A DNA stretch of 64,000 nt, taken from Urechis unicinctus. Taxonomy: Eukaryota; Annelida; Polychaeta; Xenopneusta; Urechidae. The stretch is from NCBI GenBank assembly GCA_034190875.2, contig CM067343.1, forward strand, positions 37,930,789-37,994,788, given 5' to 3'. A program made the translations under genes and the position numbers. How positions within the stretch are numbered: the stretch's first letter is position 1; every line of letters begins with the position of its first letter. The notes under the pieces were generated by a model. The model had not been told where the DNA came from, ran no database searches, and saw only the letters and a program-made list of their open reading frames with translations. This document shows positions 37,383-52,144 of this stretch, in pieces.

Positions 37383-37635
37383 TGTATATATGTATACATG
37401 TATATATGAGATATATATATATATATATATATGTACATATATATGTGTATATATATATATATATATATAGATAGGGTACACATATATATCTATATATATT
37501 GATATCTCTCATTTATATATATATATATGTATATATATAGTATGTGTATCTGATATAGAGATATATATCTGAGAGATAGATGTAGATATCTCTATATATA
37601 TCTCTTATCTCTCTATAGAGAGAGAGAGGATAGGA

Positions 37636-37674
<39 letters not shown>

Positions 37675-37820
37675 ATCTATATCTATATATCTCTATAGAT
37701 CTATATATAGATCTCTATCTATATCTCTATATATCTCTCTATATATATATATATATATATCTATATCTATATATATCTCTATATATATATATATATATCT
37801 ATATATATATATATATACTA
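37215..37820. repeat. Compound TA, GA/CT and ATCT microsatellite
   Basis: TA arrays (37230-37540) give way to GAGAGATAG and CTCTCTAT tracts. A GAGAGAGAGAG run (about 37618-37630) lies close to a CTCTCTCTCT run (about 37640-37670), so the strand can fold back on itself. ATCTATATATCT units follow up to 37820. Confidence 0.95.
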
Positions 37821-38395
37821 CCTGTATGTGTGAATTTTTGTGCCTCATGGCATGCAATGCTAGAGACGAGCAGGCGAGCACCAGAAGAGTATCGCTTACT
37901 TGATTTTATTCCTCATCGGCGACACATAGAAAATACTTCTGAGAATGGATGCATCTTTAGTGATAGTGAATAATATAAAGGCAAGCAAACCAATCCAGTT
38001 AGGGTTTTAATATCTACCAAAGTGCGGACGAAGACAATTCTGAATGCAATCACACATACACGGGAATGTGCTGCTCGTGCTTATTTAGATTGTTCTAAGC
38101 TAGGCCGTTAGCATGGTATGATCAATTTCATTTAAATGGTATAATAATATTCTACAGGATGCTGTGCTCATATCGTGATGCATGGCAACGGCGTTTAATT
38201 ACAAAATTATGTAAGGTAAGATAATATACATTTTCCGCGCGGTAAAAACCGTTGAACAACACTTAATATAGGACTTATCTGATTCTAACACATATCTGAT
38301 TATCAACCATTGCATGAACTCCATTTATGATTATTTACTACTTATGTCACGGTAGAAATATATTTGCCCTCTCTTGTTCATACTTAAGCCTATCG
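37821..38395. other. Unique non-coding DNA
   Basis: No gene or repeat is recognised. Confidence 0.45.
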
Positions 38396-38594
38396 GGAAT
38401 TATCGCTGCGACGTTCACATTCACACAAATGACTTAGCACAAATTGGAGCCCGTCCCGCCGGAATATTATCTGTAATGTACATATCAAGTAGAAATATTA
38501 CCGACGCAAATGGACATATCTGGCACCCAAGAGGATACATGAAGTCGGTTCCATTCAAGAAAGACTCGGTGCTTCCGCTTTAATGGTCGATATT
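38396..38594 (+). repeat. Unknown dispersed sequence, copy 2, frame partly conserved
   Basis: This is the partner of 29674-29870 (inverted relative to it). The open frame containing it is 38374-38583 and ends in a TAA soon after the shared segment. In the other copy the frame stays open past this point. It lies about 420 bp before block A, with no visible link to it. Confidence 0.55.
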
Positions 38595-39011
38595 CATTGG
38601 TCCGCATTGCCATGAGAGCCAAGTCTATGTTAAACCTAGGCGGGCAAGGCATCGTAATTGTAATCATGATGGCGCTGTTATGGCTAGTTCGTGACGATAT
38701 CACTGCAATCTGCTTATGATGTCTGTCATTAATTGTCATACCATGTACGTGCCCTCATTTAAGTCTACCTCCTGCTTGCGTAGTGGAATTTTAACGTAAT
38801 ATCGAGTCGTAAAGTTTAAATATGACCCAGTTGTTTGCAGCGTGGAATAAGCATTGGTTATTATTTCTTGATGTCTTTGCATTATTTAGCATGTTTACCG
38901 CAAATCAAGTGCTACGAAGTAAGCAGTGAAAAATCAATAGTACTGCCGTAACGTTTATCTTAATACAGCAAGCATATGGTGTTACAATCGGAAGAAAGAC
39001 ACAATATATAG
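38595..39011. other. Unique non-coding DNA before block A
   Basis: This is not shared with blocks B and C, which carry about 450 bp of common sequence at the equivalent place. The left edge of block A is therefore a true breakpoint. Confidence 0.5.
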
Positions 39012-39180
39012 ATCGGGCATCATCTACTAATATTTTCGTTTCATTTATATGAATTGGTTGATGCAGCTTCTCTTGGATGCGCAAATGAAAAAGTCACAAT
39101 TACAAGGATGTTAAAAGCACGGTTATACAAGGTTTATATACTACGGCATAATACGGCATTCTATAAGTTAATTAAGACAA

Positions 39181-39655
39181 ACAGTATTGACATGCATCAT
39201 TTCCAACAGTATTGATATGCATCATGCCCATAAGTATGGACATGCATCATTCCCAACAGTATTGACATGCATCATTCCCAACAGTATTGACATGCATCAT
39301 TCCCAACAGTATTGACATGCATCATTGCCAACAGTATTGACATGCATCATTCCCAACAGTATTGACATGCATCATTCCCAACAGTATTGACATGCATCAT
39401 TCCCCACAGTATTGATATGCATCATGCCCATAAGTATGGACATGCATCATGCCCAACAGTATTGACATGTATCGTACCCAACAGTATTGACATGCATCAT
39501 TCCCAACAGTATTGACATGCATCATGCCCATAAGTATGGACATGTATCATGCCCAACAGTATTGACATGTATCGTGCCCAACAGTATTGATATGCATCAT
39601 TCCCAACAGTATTGATATGCATCATTCCTTACAGTATTGATATGCATCATGCCCA
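39181..39655 (+). repeat. 25-bp minisatellite, 19 units
   Basis: The unit is ACAGTATTGACATGCATCAT plus TCCCA. The length of 475 bp is exactly 19 units with no length variation. A variant unit (TAAGTATGGACATG) recurs after GCCCA at several positions, which points to higher-order amplification of a multi-unit block. The same unit occurs five times in block B and once in block C. Confidence 0.97.
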
Positions 39656-42583
39656 ACCATGTTGCGATAACCACCACTTGGAGGTATTCAACATGATCTC
39701 CCCGAACGAAATGGTGAATTTAATATTTTATCGTGTGTACCTTATTCAACTATGCTGTGGTTGGCTAGCAGACAACTGACTAACTCTGACTAAGCGGTAC
39801 CTGGTCACATATGTTTCAGTCAACTGGCTTGGAATTCATCATTTCGGGGCAACTTGGAATGCACAGTTAGCAGGAATGATTTGCACGGTGTCACAAATTT
39901 CTTTGCTATTGTTAATTGCTTTAAACCTTAACATATTATTCTTCAGGAGATAATATTATCCAGAAAGGGCCTTATATATGAAATGTATTACGACAAGTCA
40001 TAATTAAAGCTTATTTCTGCATCTGGGTGTGGTGTTCGTATATTACTGCACAAAATTAATTAGGGCATGTAATAGTTTGTTGAATTTGCTTCTTAATAGA
40101 TAACTTGGTCGTTTGAACATCAGAAGTTTGAACAAAAAACGAGAATTTAATTCACCGAATATATCCATCTATTCCAGGTATTACTTTTTTGGCGTTTGCA
40201 TAACGTTTATGAATACACATGACGAAGAGAGGCGAACGGATTATAGGCAGGTTAACGTCGGCGTAAGAGCTCGAGCGATTTGTGGCGAGGTAATAGAAAC
40301 ATGTTGGTGTCAAGCATAGTAAAAAATGCATGTCATTTCCGATTAGCCCTTGAAGTCTTGTTATATAAAATTATTGTAAATATCATTTTCCTTCATGTGA
40401 ATTTGATCGGCTCCAGTCTAAAGTAAAATACTATACTTTCGCATCAAATACCGCTTTATGGTCTTGCGAACATCTGTGCCATCTTCACTCGGCATGATCT
40501 GTTGTTCAAATGTCGGGAAACATTTTCTGGGTGTTGGATTGTCAAAATAGGAATTAAATGACCTCGGATATGATGTCTATTTGATACATTAGCAAGAGGG
40601 ATGTTATTGGCCACTCAGTTCAAACCATATATTCAACACATTCTTTACGTGCCGCATAATGATACCTCTCATCCGTTCATTTTATGTATGTAAGAAATAG
40701 ATGATTTGCATGGAGAACGGCGATACGAATTACCGATTACATCCATGCGATATTCCAGATGCACGCCACATTGCCCATTATATGTAAATTATGTCCATTT
40801 ATATAAATCTCCCTGACTATGATTGTCACAACAATGGGGCCGATGTATCAGGGTGCATGAATATTACATAGAACCACTGCAAAGCTATGGTATTCTGCGC
40901 ACACAGTCTGCCACTTTGAGGCACAACAAAGAATGTCGTGCTACTTGTAGGCACATTGAGGATCATTATTGGGTTATATGGTGACGTGAATCGTTTCAGC
41001 ATGACATTTTATTGGGATTAATGTGGTGCGTTTATTGCTACTGATGTAACACAAATCCTAATATGCCGGTACGATCAAAACAACGACTAATAATTTAACG
41101 CAAGCTATTAACCGCCAGTGTTCTATTTTGGGCATTATGGAGGTATCCTTCCAATGTAATGAATATCAAATCATACAACCTCGAAATAGAGTACTACCCT
41201 TGTTGATAGTATAAAAGTAGAATCAACTATAGTTCTGCACTTGTATGTTCACACCATTTACAAAGCTCGATATTTTATAACATTGCATGGTTATAAACAT
41301 TTGATGATATTACATAGTTATATGCATACAACATGTCATCAACGTAAGATGGTGTAAATGTATAAATTTCTGCACGGGCGTTTTTCGCGGTGGATACGAC
41401 AGATGCTAATGTGGAATGAACAAGAGCCCTGTATCAGCATGGATATAAGCGACCGGGTCTGCAGAACAGTCATTGCACTACTTCACATTACCATACACTT
41501 CCTCATAATCGATGTCCGGTGCAAATAGATACATGCCCAATAAATAGCGGGTGTTAAAAAACACCTATTTATCAATAAATCAAAGCATCTCTGTGTCATT
41601 GGGCTAATGCTTAAATAACTGTTTGCTTATAATGTGCACGTGCGAGAAAGCATATTCTGTCTACATATGGTGATAATCTATGATTAAGATTTGACGAAGT
41701 TCCCTGTGATGTATTCACTTCAATTTGCAAGCCCCGACGTTAGTAATTGGCTTCGGTCTGATGCTGGATGGCTCAATCTAGAGTGAGTAATTGCCAATTA
41801 TGCAGCGAAATGCGGTTTTACCATGCTTGCCTATCGAGTATTCTATGTGTTAACGTGTGAACATCGTAAACCATAGTTCTGCATCTGGTGGATGACAAGT
41901 GCAGAGTCTTATGTTACAGTTTTTCTCTTTATTATCAACAAAATCATTCAATTATCAACAAGGAATCGTTTCAAAGATGATTTGATGCCAGTTTAGCAAG
42001 ACATTATCGATTGATAACGAGGCTAAATGTGTTCCACGTTCTTATATAGAGCTGGTGTGGTTCAACAGTTTACATACAGCTGTTGTGTGGCATTAAATTC
42101 AGCATATTAAATTGAAATAGCTCATGGTACAAATGCGCTTGTATATTTCATCACTACGGAAGGCATCTCGGGAGTAGACTTAACGTAGTAATGGCTACAT
42201 GTTAAAGACTACTGTGAAAAGATCACTTCATTTCACTACTAATTTGACATCAGCGCTACACAAAGTAAACACATGAGCATGCGAGTGGCATCATATAATA
42301 TTGATAAATGCAGACAAGATGGCACTGAACAAATGAAACGGAAGGTATAGTGATCCAACCAGTGCTGAATACAACAACGCACGCTCAATCAGGTTGTCTG
42401 AGGGTAGACCGGGCCGGCTAGGCGGTGTGACATGAGTAACTTAAGCAATTTCTTTATCTGTATGCATCTTGCTAAGAGCCGTACATAACATAGCCCGACT
42501 TCGCGAAGAAACTGAGAAAACTGGATTAGTCTGTTTAAAGACCAGTGTCTATGTGGGCGAGACGATAGAAGCAAAAGGCAAAG

Positions 42584-42614
42584 GCAGATGGAGATTTGAT
42601 GTTTCTCCATCTGC
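42584..42614. repeat. Perfect 11-bp hairpin near an insertion edge
   Basis: GCAGATGGAGA (42584-42594) and TCTCCATCTGC (42604-42614) pair perfectly around a 9-base loop. It lies about 10 bp inside the right boundary of the 41896-42625 segment that block A has and block C lacks. Confidence 0.7.
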
Positions 42615-43549
42615 AGTTCATCTGCAAGCGTACTCAACTTGTACACGCTTCAATGACTTTAATTGTCGCCACGTTGATGAATGACTGTTTTCGATTAAAT
42701 CAGTGCTCCCGGATTTGTGTTTGTCGCCGGGACCACGTAGCAAGTGATGCTATTAAATAGAACGAGTGGTCATCGCATATACATTTGCATTTTCCAAAAT
42801 GGTTCCGCGGCTGAAGTCAATTTATACTTAACTATTAAGTAGTGTTGTACATGCAACGCTGCACTATAAACAAGAGTTCGATTTGGCTTTGCCAGATGCA
42901 TGCATATCTTGTCCCAGAAATACGATGTTAGCAGCGCGCTAAACCGCTGGGAGGGTACACGTTGTAACAACAAAATGATTGCATTATATAAGAAACAGTA
43001 TTTAATGTTTGTTAAGAGCCCCTTGTCGCAGTTTCGTATTTCTGTGATATCGTTTATTTTTTATAGTTTTTTAGAGTTCGAGCACCGCGCTATAAGCCTG
43101 CAAATCTCCACGCGTGTAACTCCAACATTACTGTTACAAAGCTAATGGCCATGAGTAAATTCACTCAATTGCCCAATTAAAACTTTTTGACATATATTAA
43201 ACGCAACTTAAAACTTTGCTACGACCAGTTATATTGTGCGCTGATATATTTAGCGCCTATCTTACTTAAATGTCATTTGCATGCCTGCAAGTATATTGCG
43301 TTATGATTGCAATCAGACAATAAAACAACCAAAATGCACCGTACATGAATGGTGCCGGACGATGCCACCACTCACCACTCTTATGTCGTACGCTATATCA
43401 CGGCGTGTGTCGTTCGAAGTGCAACAACTTAATCCCATGCTGCCACATAGGACAGCGTTTGGATATCATACAACTTAATGTTGTTTTTCTGTGTGGTAAA
43501 AGGCGCTATATTGATTGCTAATATATGTACTTATTACACACTCTTATAA

Positions 43550-43744
<195 letters not shown>

Positions 43745-43994
43745 ATTTAGGACAAGTTGTTGGGCACAATAGCGTTTATCAATATCACTTACATGTATAT
43801 CATACTTATGTCCGCTACGTGCACAATCGACAGTTTGTCATTTCAAAAGCTAATTGTTAAATGTATCATGAGGCAAATGATTAAGTCACGTGTATCTCGT
43901 GCCTTTAAATCACCACATCATACCTGATTTATTTTGACCGCTTACATTATATCACAGAAAGCTCACTTCACATATTTGGTTTTAACATTTTCAA

Positions 43995-44500
43995 GGAACA
44001 ACTTCTATGGGTCTGAACGGGGGACTCGTGATGGATTGCTGGGAAAGAGGAGATTTCTAACATATTGCAGTGCCTGATTGTTGATCGGTTTAAGTGTTAA
44101 GAAAATAATTTTTTTATTCAACTCGTATGTTTCATTGTTGCGCCATTTCGCACCCTTTGTTGACACTCTGTAATGAGAACCGATTAGCTGGCTGTACTTA
44201 CACGACGAATAGTTGTGTATCTTTGGCATGTGGGTGGAAGTCCATGGAATGGCCTTTGATGATCTTGTTCGGTGGGTGAGCGCATAGTGAGATCATTACT
44301 AGTTAAGATGAGAGTTTCTCGGTTGATTACATGGGGACAATCTTCGACAGAACTGGTAAGGGTAAGAAGGATACTCGAACCATTGATCAACAGTTACTAC
44401 GATGCCTATTTCAGTTGTGAGTATTTGAAGACGGATTGCATAGTTAATGGTGTCAAATGCAACTGAAAAATCATGACGGAGATGATAGTACCGTAACGAG
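43995..44500 (-). pseudogene. L2/CR1-like LINE reverse transcriptase relic, block A
   Basis: On the minus strand, motif A reads DFSVAFDTINYAIRLQI (first Asp codon at 44470-44472, second at 44451-44453). It is followed by WFEYPSYPYQFC and stop codons. Next comes HAKDTQLF (44219-44230), the YADD box with Asp changed to Lys. A deletion of about 300 bp relative to block C then joins this to GSHYRVSTKGAK and the C-terminal INNQALQYVRNLLFPSNPSR. These match palm and C-terminal segments of L2/CR1-type (Jockey superfamily) reverse transcriptases. The N-terminal half present in block C is missing. Two open frames on this strand (44005-44229 and 44184-44390) are its surviving pieces. Confidence 0.8.
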
Positions 44501-44517
44501 AAACATAATAAGTTTTC

Positions 44518-45065
44518 GTCCTCTTTGAAATGAAAAAATATGCATTAAATGCAATATTAACATCTGTGTAAGATATTTTCGTCATTTAATAGTTGTTTTT
44601 TTATCCAATATTTCGAAACTTATTTAAGCAGCCCAAGCTGTTATTGTTAATGATATTGGACGCATATTACCTCCAACTACTCCTGGAGGCGTATACATTC
44701 ATTTAATCATTGTTTTACGCATTTTGTATAACACCGTCAGCGGAGGATCTGTATGGTTACTTCTAGAAAGAGTTTGGCGAGATTCTTATTACAATTCTCG
44801 CTCGTTCAAAAATCCCGGGGTGTAATCAAGGAAATAATGTGAACATAGCTATGAACATTTTGCTTTCGATAATAGGTAAGAGCTCTTAGTTTGAATATAA
44901 TGGAAGGCAAGCGCAAAAACTCGATCTTGGCCCCAAGTTAATTGCTTCAGTTGTTGTTAAATGTGGTACAGCTACCGCTCAAACCCTATTCACAACATAG
45001 CCGATATGTCAAATACGTCCTTTCTGGCAATAATGCACAGCAGTGCTACAAGCACATCATCTACT
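44518..45065 (+). repeat. Right end of block A, homologous to block D
   Basis: Shared strings with the reverse complement of 55631-56590 include ATATGC(A/T)TTAAATGCAA, CTGTTATT, CCTGGAGGCGT, TTGGCGAGATTC, CGATAAT and CTCAAACCCTATTCAC. It gives the empty-site sequence for the LINE fragment inserted in D (TACTCCTGGAGGCG here). Confidence 0.85.
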
Positions 45066-47762
<2,697 letters not shown>

Positions 47763-48050
47763 TTCATATAGTATCAAATGGTCATGTAGAGTCAATTGGT
47801 CGTATGGTATCAAATGGTCATGTAGAGTCAAATGGTCGTATAGTATCAAATGGTTATGTAGTGTCAAATGGTCGTATAGTATCAAATGGTCATGTAGAGT
47901 CAAATGGTCGTATAGTATCAAATGGTCATGTAGAGTCAAATGGTCGTATAGTATCAAATGGTCATGTAGAGTCAAATGGTCGTATAGTATCAAATGGTCA
48001 TGTAGAGTCAAATGGTCTTATAGTATCAAATAATCATGTACAGTCCAATA
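47763..48050 (+). repeat. 18-bp minisatellite organised as 36-bp dimers
   Basis: The two monomers TGGTCATGTAGAGTCAAA and TGGTCGTATAGTATCAAA alternate, giving about 16 monomers or 8 dimers. Because 18 is a multiple of three, several frames stay open through the array: repeated SNGHVESNGRIV on plus (47750-48199), NWSYSIKWSCRVK-like on plus (47737-48033), and LYDHLTLHDHLI on minus. This is a property of the array and is not evidence of a protein. Confidence 0.95.
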
Positions 48051-49144
48051 AATCACCGCTACCTCAGCCTCTGAGCGGACGCTTCCTCACAGCAACAACC
48101 CAGAGTGACAGTCAATATCGACAAACTCTTTCATTAACTTTCAGCGAATCATTGACCAAGCAAATCAAACATAAAGGGTTGAATGTGATTGTCGTATAGA
48201 GCCCCTTGTTTAATAGACAGTATTACCAGTTTTTGTATTATATTCTAGTGATTATTCAATGAATACATCGTTGGCTACTTTATTCTTGCATGAATTGTAT
48301 GCCTATTTTCTGAGCAGACCATCTCGACTTCACTAATCTCGAAAATGAATTAGCATAATACTTCGCTTATAACATCACACAAACATGTATTTTGTATCTG
48401 CGCGTCATGTATTTGTCACGTTGAACCGCTCTTGCGGTAAATCAGGTTAGGTTGCGTCTTCGGCTCAGAGAAAAAGACTGGTTGATACAGCATCAAGATA
48501 TTAACTACCAGCATGGCACCATTATAGGCTAGTTAGATCTAACACGGTTGCCTTGAGTCACAAGTCCAAATGAGTGTTTCATACACCATAATCGGCTGTT
48601 ATGAGCAGTAGAAATGGAAATCATTTATCAACTACGTAATCAACTACACAAACGTCGAGCAATATACACAAACTGTTGCGCATCTTTTTTTTCCATCAGT
48701 GGTTATTTATAATTAAAGTATTTATTTTTAAGCGGTTGATATGACAGGTATTAGGGAGACTGTGTGGTCATAGTCAGCTAATTCTCATTCCACCAAGACC
48801 TCTTTTTTTCGGGCAACGGATATCTTACTAGGATTATAATTTGAAGTATATGGTCCCATGCTTTAATTCAATGTTGCCTTATTAGCGTTTCCCTATATGT
48901 TTCTATAGTCTATTATATGAGAGTAATTGATCTATCGTTGACCAACCACATTACATTATTTTTCTGTTTAAGTACATCTCGGTGCAAGCGGCCGCCGAAT
49001 CAATCTGATGTGTTATTTAATCAACATCCCATTTTAATGCACCAACCTAGTCCCAATCAACATCCAATGTAAGTTGTCGATGTGTTTAATATGCGTGCTG
49101 GGCATGCATATGCTGTCCAGAAGAGGCATTCACGGCGGTGACGG
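48051..49144. other. Unique non-coding DNA
   Basis: No gene or repeat is recognised. Confidence 0.45.
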
Positions 49145-49308
49145 AAACAGCCTAAATGAAGTAAATATGTAACATTAATATAAATGTACCAAACAGACGA
49201 TGTAAGGCCGTGATGAAAAAACGAAAACAGCCTAAATGAGGTAAATATGTAACATTAATATGAATGTACCAAACAGACGATGTAAGGCCGGGATGAAAAA
49301 ACGAAAAC
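49145..49308 (+). repeat. 80-bp tandem duplication
   Basis: Two nearly identical units start at about 49148 and 49228, each with CCTAAATGA(A/G)GTAAATATG, CCAAACAGACGATG and GATGAAAAAACG. There are only about three differences, so the duplication is recent. Confidence 0.95.
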
Positions 49309-52144
49309 TTGAGTTTTAATGCGTGTGAGACCGCTACAGGCCGTTTTTTACATTTTGTAAACAACTCGTTTACTTATCATACACATCATTAAAGACTCCG
49401 TCCATGAAAATTATTTTCGCACCAAATTGGCATCGAATAGCAGCAAAGATGTTTATGAATGTCAATAGTTATAACGTGGGCAAAGTTAAATGGCTCTTAC
49501 AAGTAAACATTAAAGTTATCAATATCAACATGCAAGTAAGCAAGTAGACCCACTATGTCAAGCTGTATGATATGCGTAAAGATGTCGTCACTAACCAGTT
49601 AACAGCAATACTGACCACACAGTGTTATTTACCTTGGCCTATCGGTAATATATAGGCCACGTCGACAACTACCACAGTCGGTCTGAGCCGGTCACCGTCA
49701 GTAAGATATATTGTATCCAGAGTGTCACATAAATTAAAGCTTTAATCAAGTGTAACAAACACTACCTGTGATGAGCTTATATTATTTGAGCAGTTCATGT
49801 CTACATATAGCACTGGCAAGGAAGCAACCTACATTATGCAGCAGTATGCTATTTAAATATGGAAATGTTTTGAATTATCATCTCCAGACTTTTTAAGATT
49901 ATTCTTCGCTTACCATATAACATAGTGCATAAGCATACTCGTGGCCCATAATGGCGGTTTCTCTCTACCACCTTTAGTGCGTACAGCTGATAACTGGGAC
50001 GGTAATAACTTCTGATAGTCAGGCAACGAAGCGAGCAAATACAATGTTATACGTGAATGCAACGTGTTCCACACCAAGCTATTGGGAATATGTCGCTATG
50101 CCTAACTAGTAAAGTATCTCACAGCGCCTTAAAGCAGCAACACCACTTTCGCTTTTATCATCTTGAAAGTTAATCCTTATCAAATATTCGTTAACAACAT
50201 TATTTATTTGATTTAAACCAAAATATAGCACAACGCATTTTTTGTCGCGAGATTAACACGTTTCACAAATATTTGGGACGAAAAAGTGCCACCCTGAGCT
50301 GCCCACCCACCAAGAGTAGCTTGTTACTTGGCCAACAAATCTTTATACCTGATTCCTGATTTACCACATGTAATATCGAACACATGGCCTCTCCGTGTAG
50401 CTACCTTTAATAAGTACGATTGTTGAGTATCTGCTTGTATATTGGTCGCAACGGTCCGTGGGGTGACGGAGCTATATTATATGTTTGTGCCCATTAAAGT
50501 AGCATCTATTGAAAATAGAGCATTTCAAATCGTTAAATACCGAGAACATTGAACCCAGAAGAGATTATGTACTTATTGGAATATGCAAATGACTATTGGG
50601 AAACTGAGAACATTACCAAGGCTAGCATTGTATTGGCAACATAACTGGCCGGTACCGCATCAGATATAAGAAATAACCATGTGTATAAAAGGTCGTATAA
50701 CAGGTTGAATGAAATGTTAGTGTTCTCATTACCATTATGAATATGTGAATGTTGCCAATCGACCTATTTCGCATTGGCTTTTGAGGAATGAACATGAACA
50801 AAAATTTGTGGAAGAGGCGTTACAGTTATGATTAATCAGAGGCGTTACAGTTATGATTAATCGCCTCGGCGATGCTGTCGCAAATGTATCCCATTTGGCA
50901 GGTGCCATGATGACCATACATGATTGGTATTGAGGAATAATGAAGGAAACACAAAACAACAAAGCTTACTTAGGCATATATTTGCACCAGATTCATGAGG
51001 GGAAAAACGATCAGGTTTGGCGTCGTAGCACTTCTACAAGACAGCAAGTTGTTGTTTGCATCAGAGAGATAGCACACGAACAGTAACTGTACGGTCGTAT
51101 GGGATTTACAACAATTCGTCCTGCATGGCTGAGCCCCTGGTCACTATCTGATGCGACATCCTTTGCATGTACAATGTTGTTCTTTCATTGATCAATTTAT
51201 GTTTTTAAGTGCAAAACGCGCTACGTGCATATACTCAAAACCAATCGAATCGTGCATTGAACCATGGGTGAAGCATTGCACAATCAATGTTTCGCCATCA
51301 TGCAACTGTACGTGTGTTATACGTACGGTCCTTTGAATCAACAGGGATCCATGCCATATAGCATATTTCTTACTATATTTGATATGTATTAAGGCACCAC
51401 CACAGCAATCCCCGATCCACAGGGTTGAGCATAAACACAGACGTTTTCCCTGATAGCATGGTTTAGCAGGTCCGTTTCCACGATATGATCCTCCAGAATA
51501 CACGATCACAGGTCCAATGTTATGTGCGTGATGATGTACTACTGTCTGCCTTTCTTGATGATCTGGACTAATCTCAAATATGTATCAACAAGGAATCGGG
51601 ATTACGCTGTTAATCACAATCATTGGTTGCTCATTTGCTAAAACTGCTATCATTTTATGCTTCAGCGACAATATTGCCACTAGCCGTTGTTCAGCAATAT
51701 AAAGAATGACGCTGTTATTGGGCGTTCTTTGGAGTAACCCAACTGTGTCTCGATAATCGGAAATTTCCTTCCGGACCAACATGGAATGGCACCTCACTAT
51801 CAATAATCCATAGTACAAAACCTATTGTTTTTTTGTAATGCAAAGTCATATCTGGGACACGAAGTGAGACATTAAGCGATGGATTAATGCGGATCGATAT
51901 TCATCGGATGAAGCAGCTAAGATATTGGGGGAGAGAATATGGGCTATCGATGGAACAACCACATGTGCCTTTTATTAAACTGACCCGGAGTAGTACAGCT
52001 TGCAAAGAGACTGGTGTAATTATTGCCATACTAAGTAAAGTCCATACCACTAAAAATATATGCATGCGCATTAATTAGATGTATTTAAATGATAGTCTTC
52101 ATTGCGATGTAAATAATCCCAGATAATTGATATTTTGGCAATAC
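49309..52144. other. Mostly unique DNA
   Basis: It contains a 25-bp tandem duplication at 50814-50863. Two minus-strand frames (51192-51509 and 51585-51818) are unrecognised. No other structure is visible before block B. Confidence 0.4.
50814..50863 (+). repeat. 25-bp tandem duplication with hairpin end
   Basis: GAGGCGTTACAGTTATGATT plus AATCA occurs twice in tandem, and the second unit ends in CGCCTC. GAGGCG can therefore pair with CGCCTC around the unit. Confidence 0.9.

Noticed and set aside
39181..39655. CRISPR-like regular repeat array
   Set aside because: The units are directly abutting 25-bp tandem copies with no unique spacers, and the DNA is eukaryotic in character. It is a minisatellite.
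41896..42625. Helitron call for the block A-specific segment
   Set aside because: A hairpin is present near one edge, but the TC start, CTRR end and A/T insertion site are not seen.
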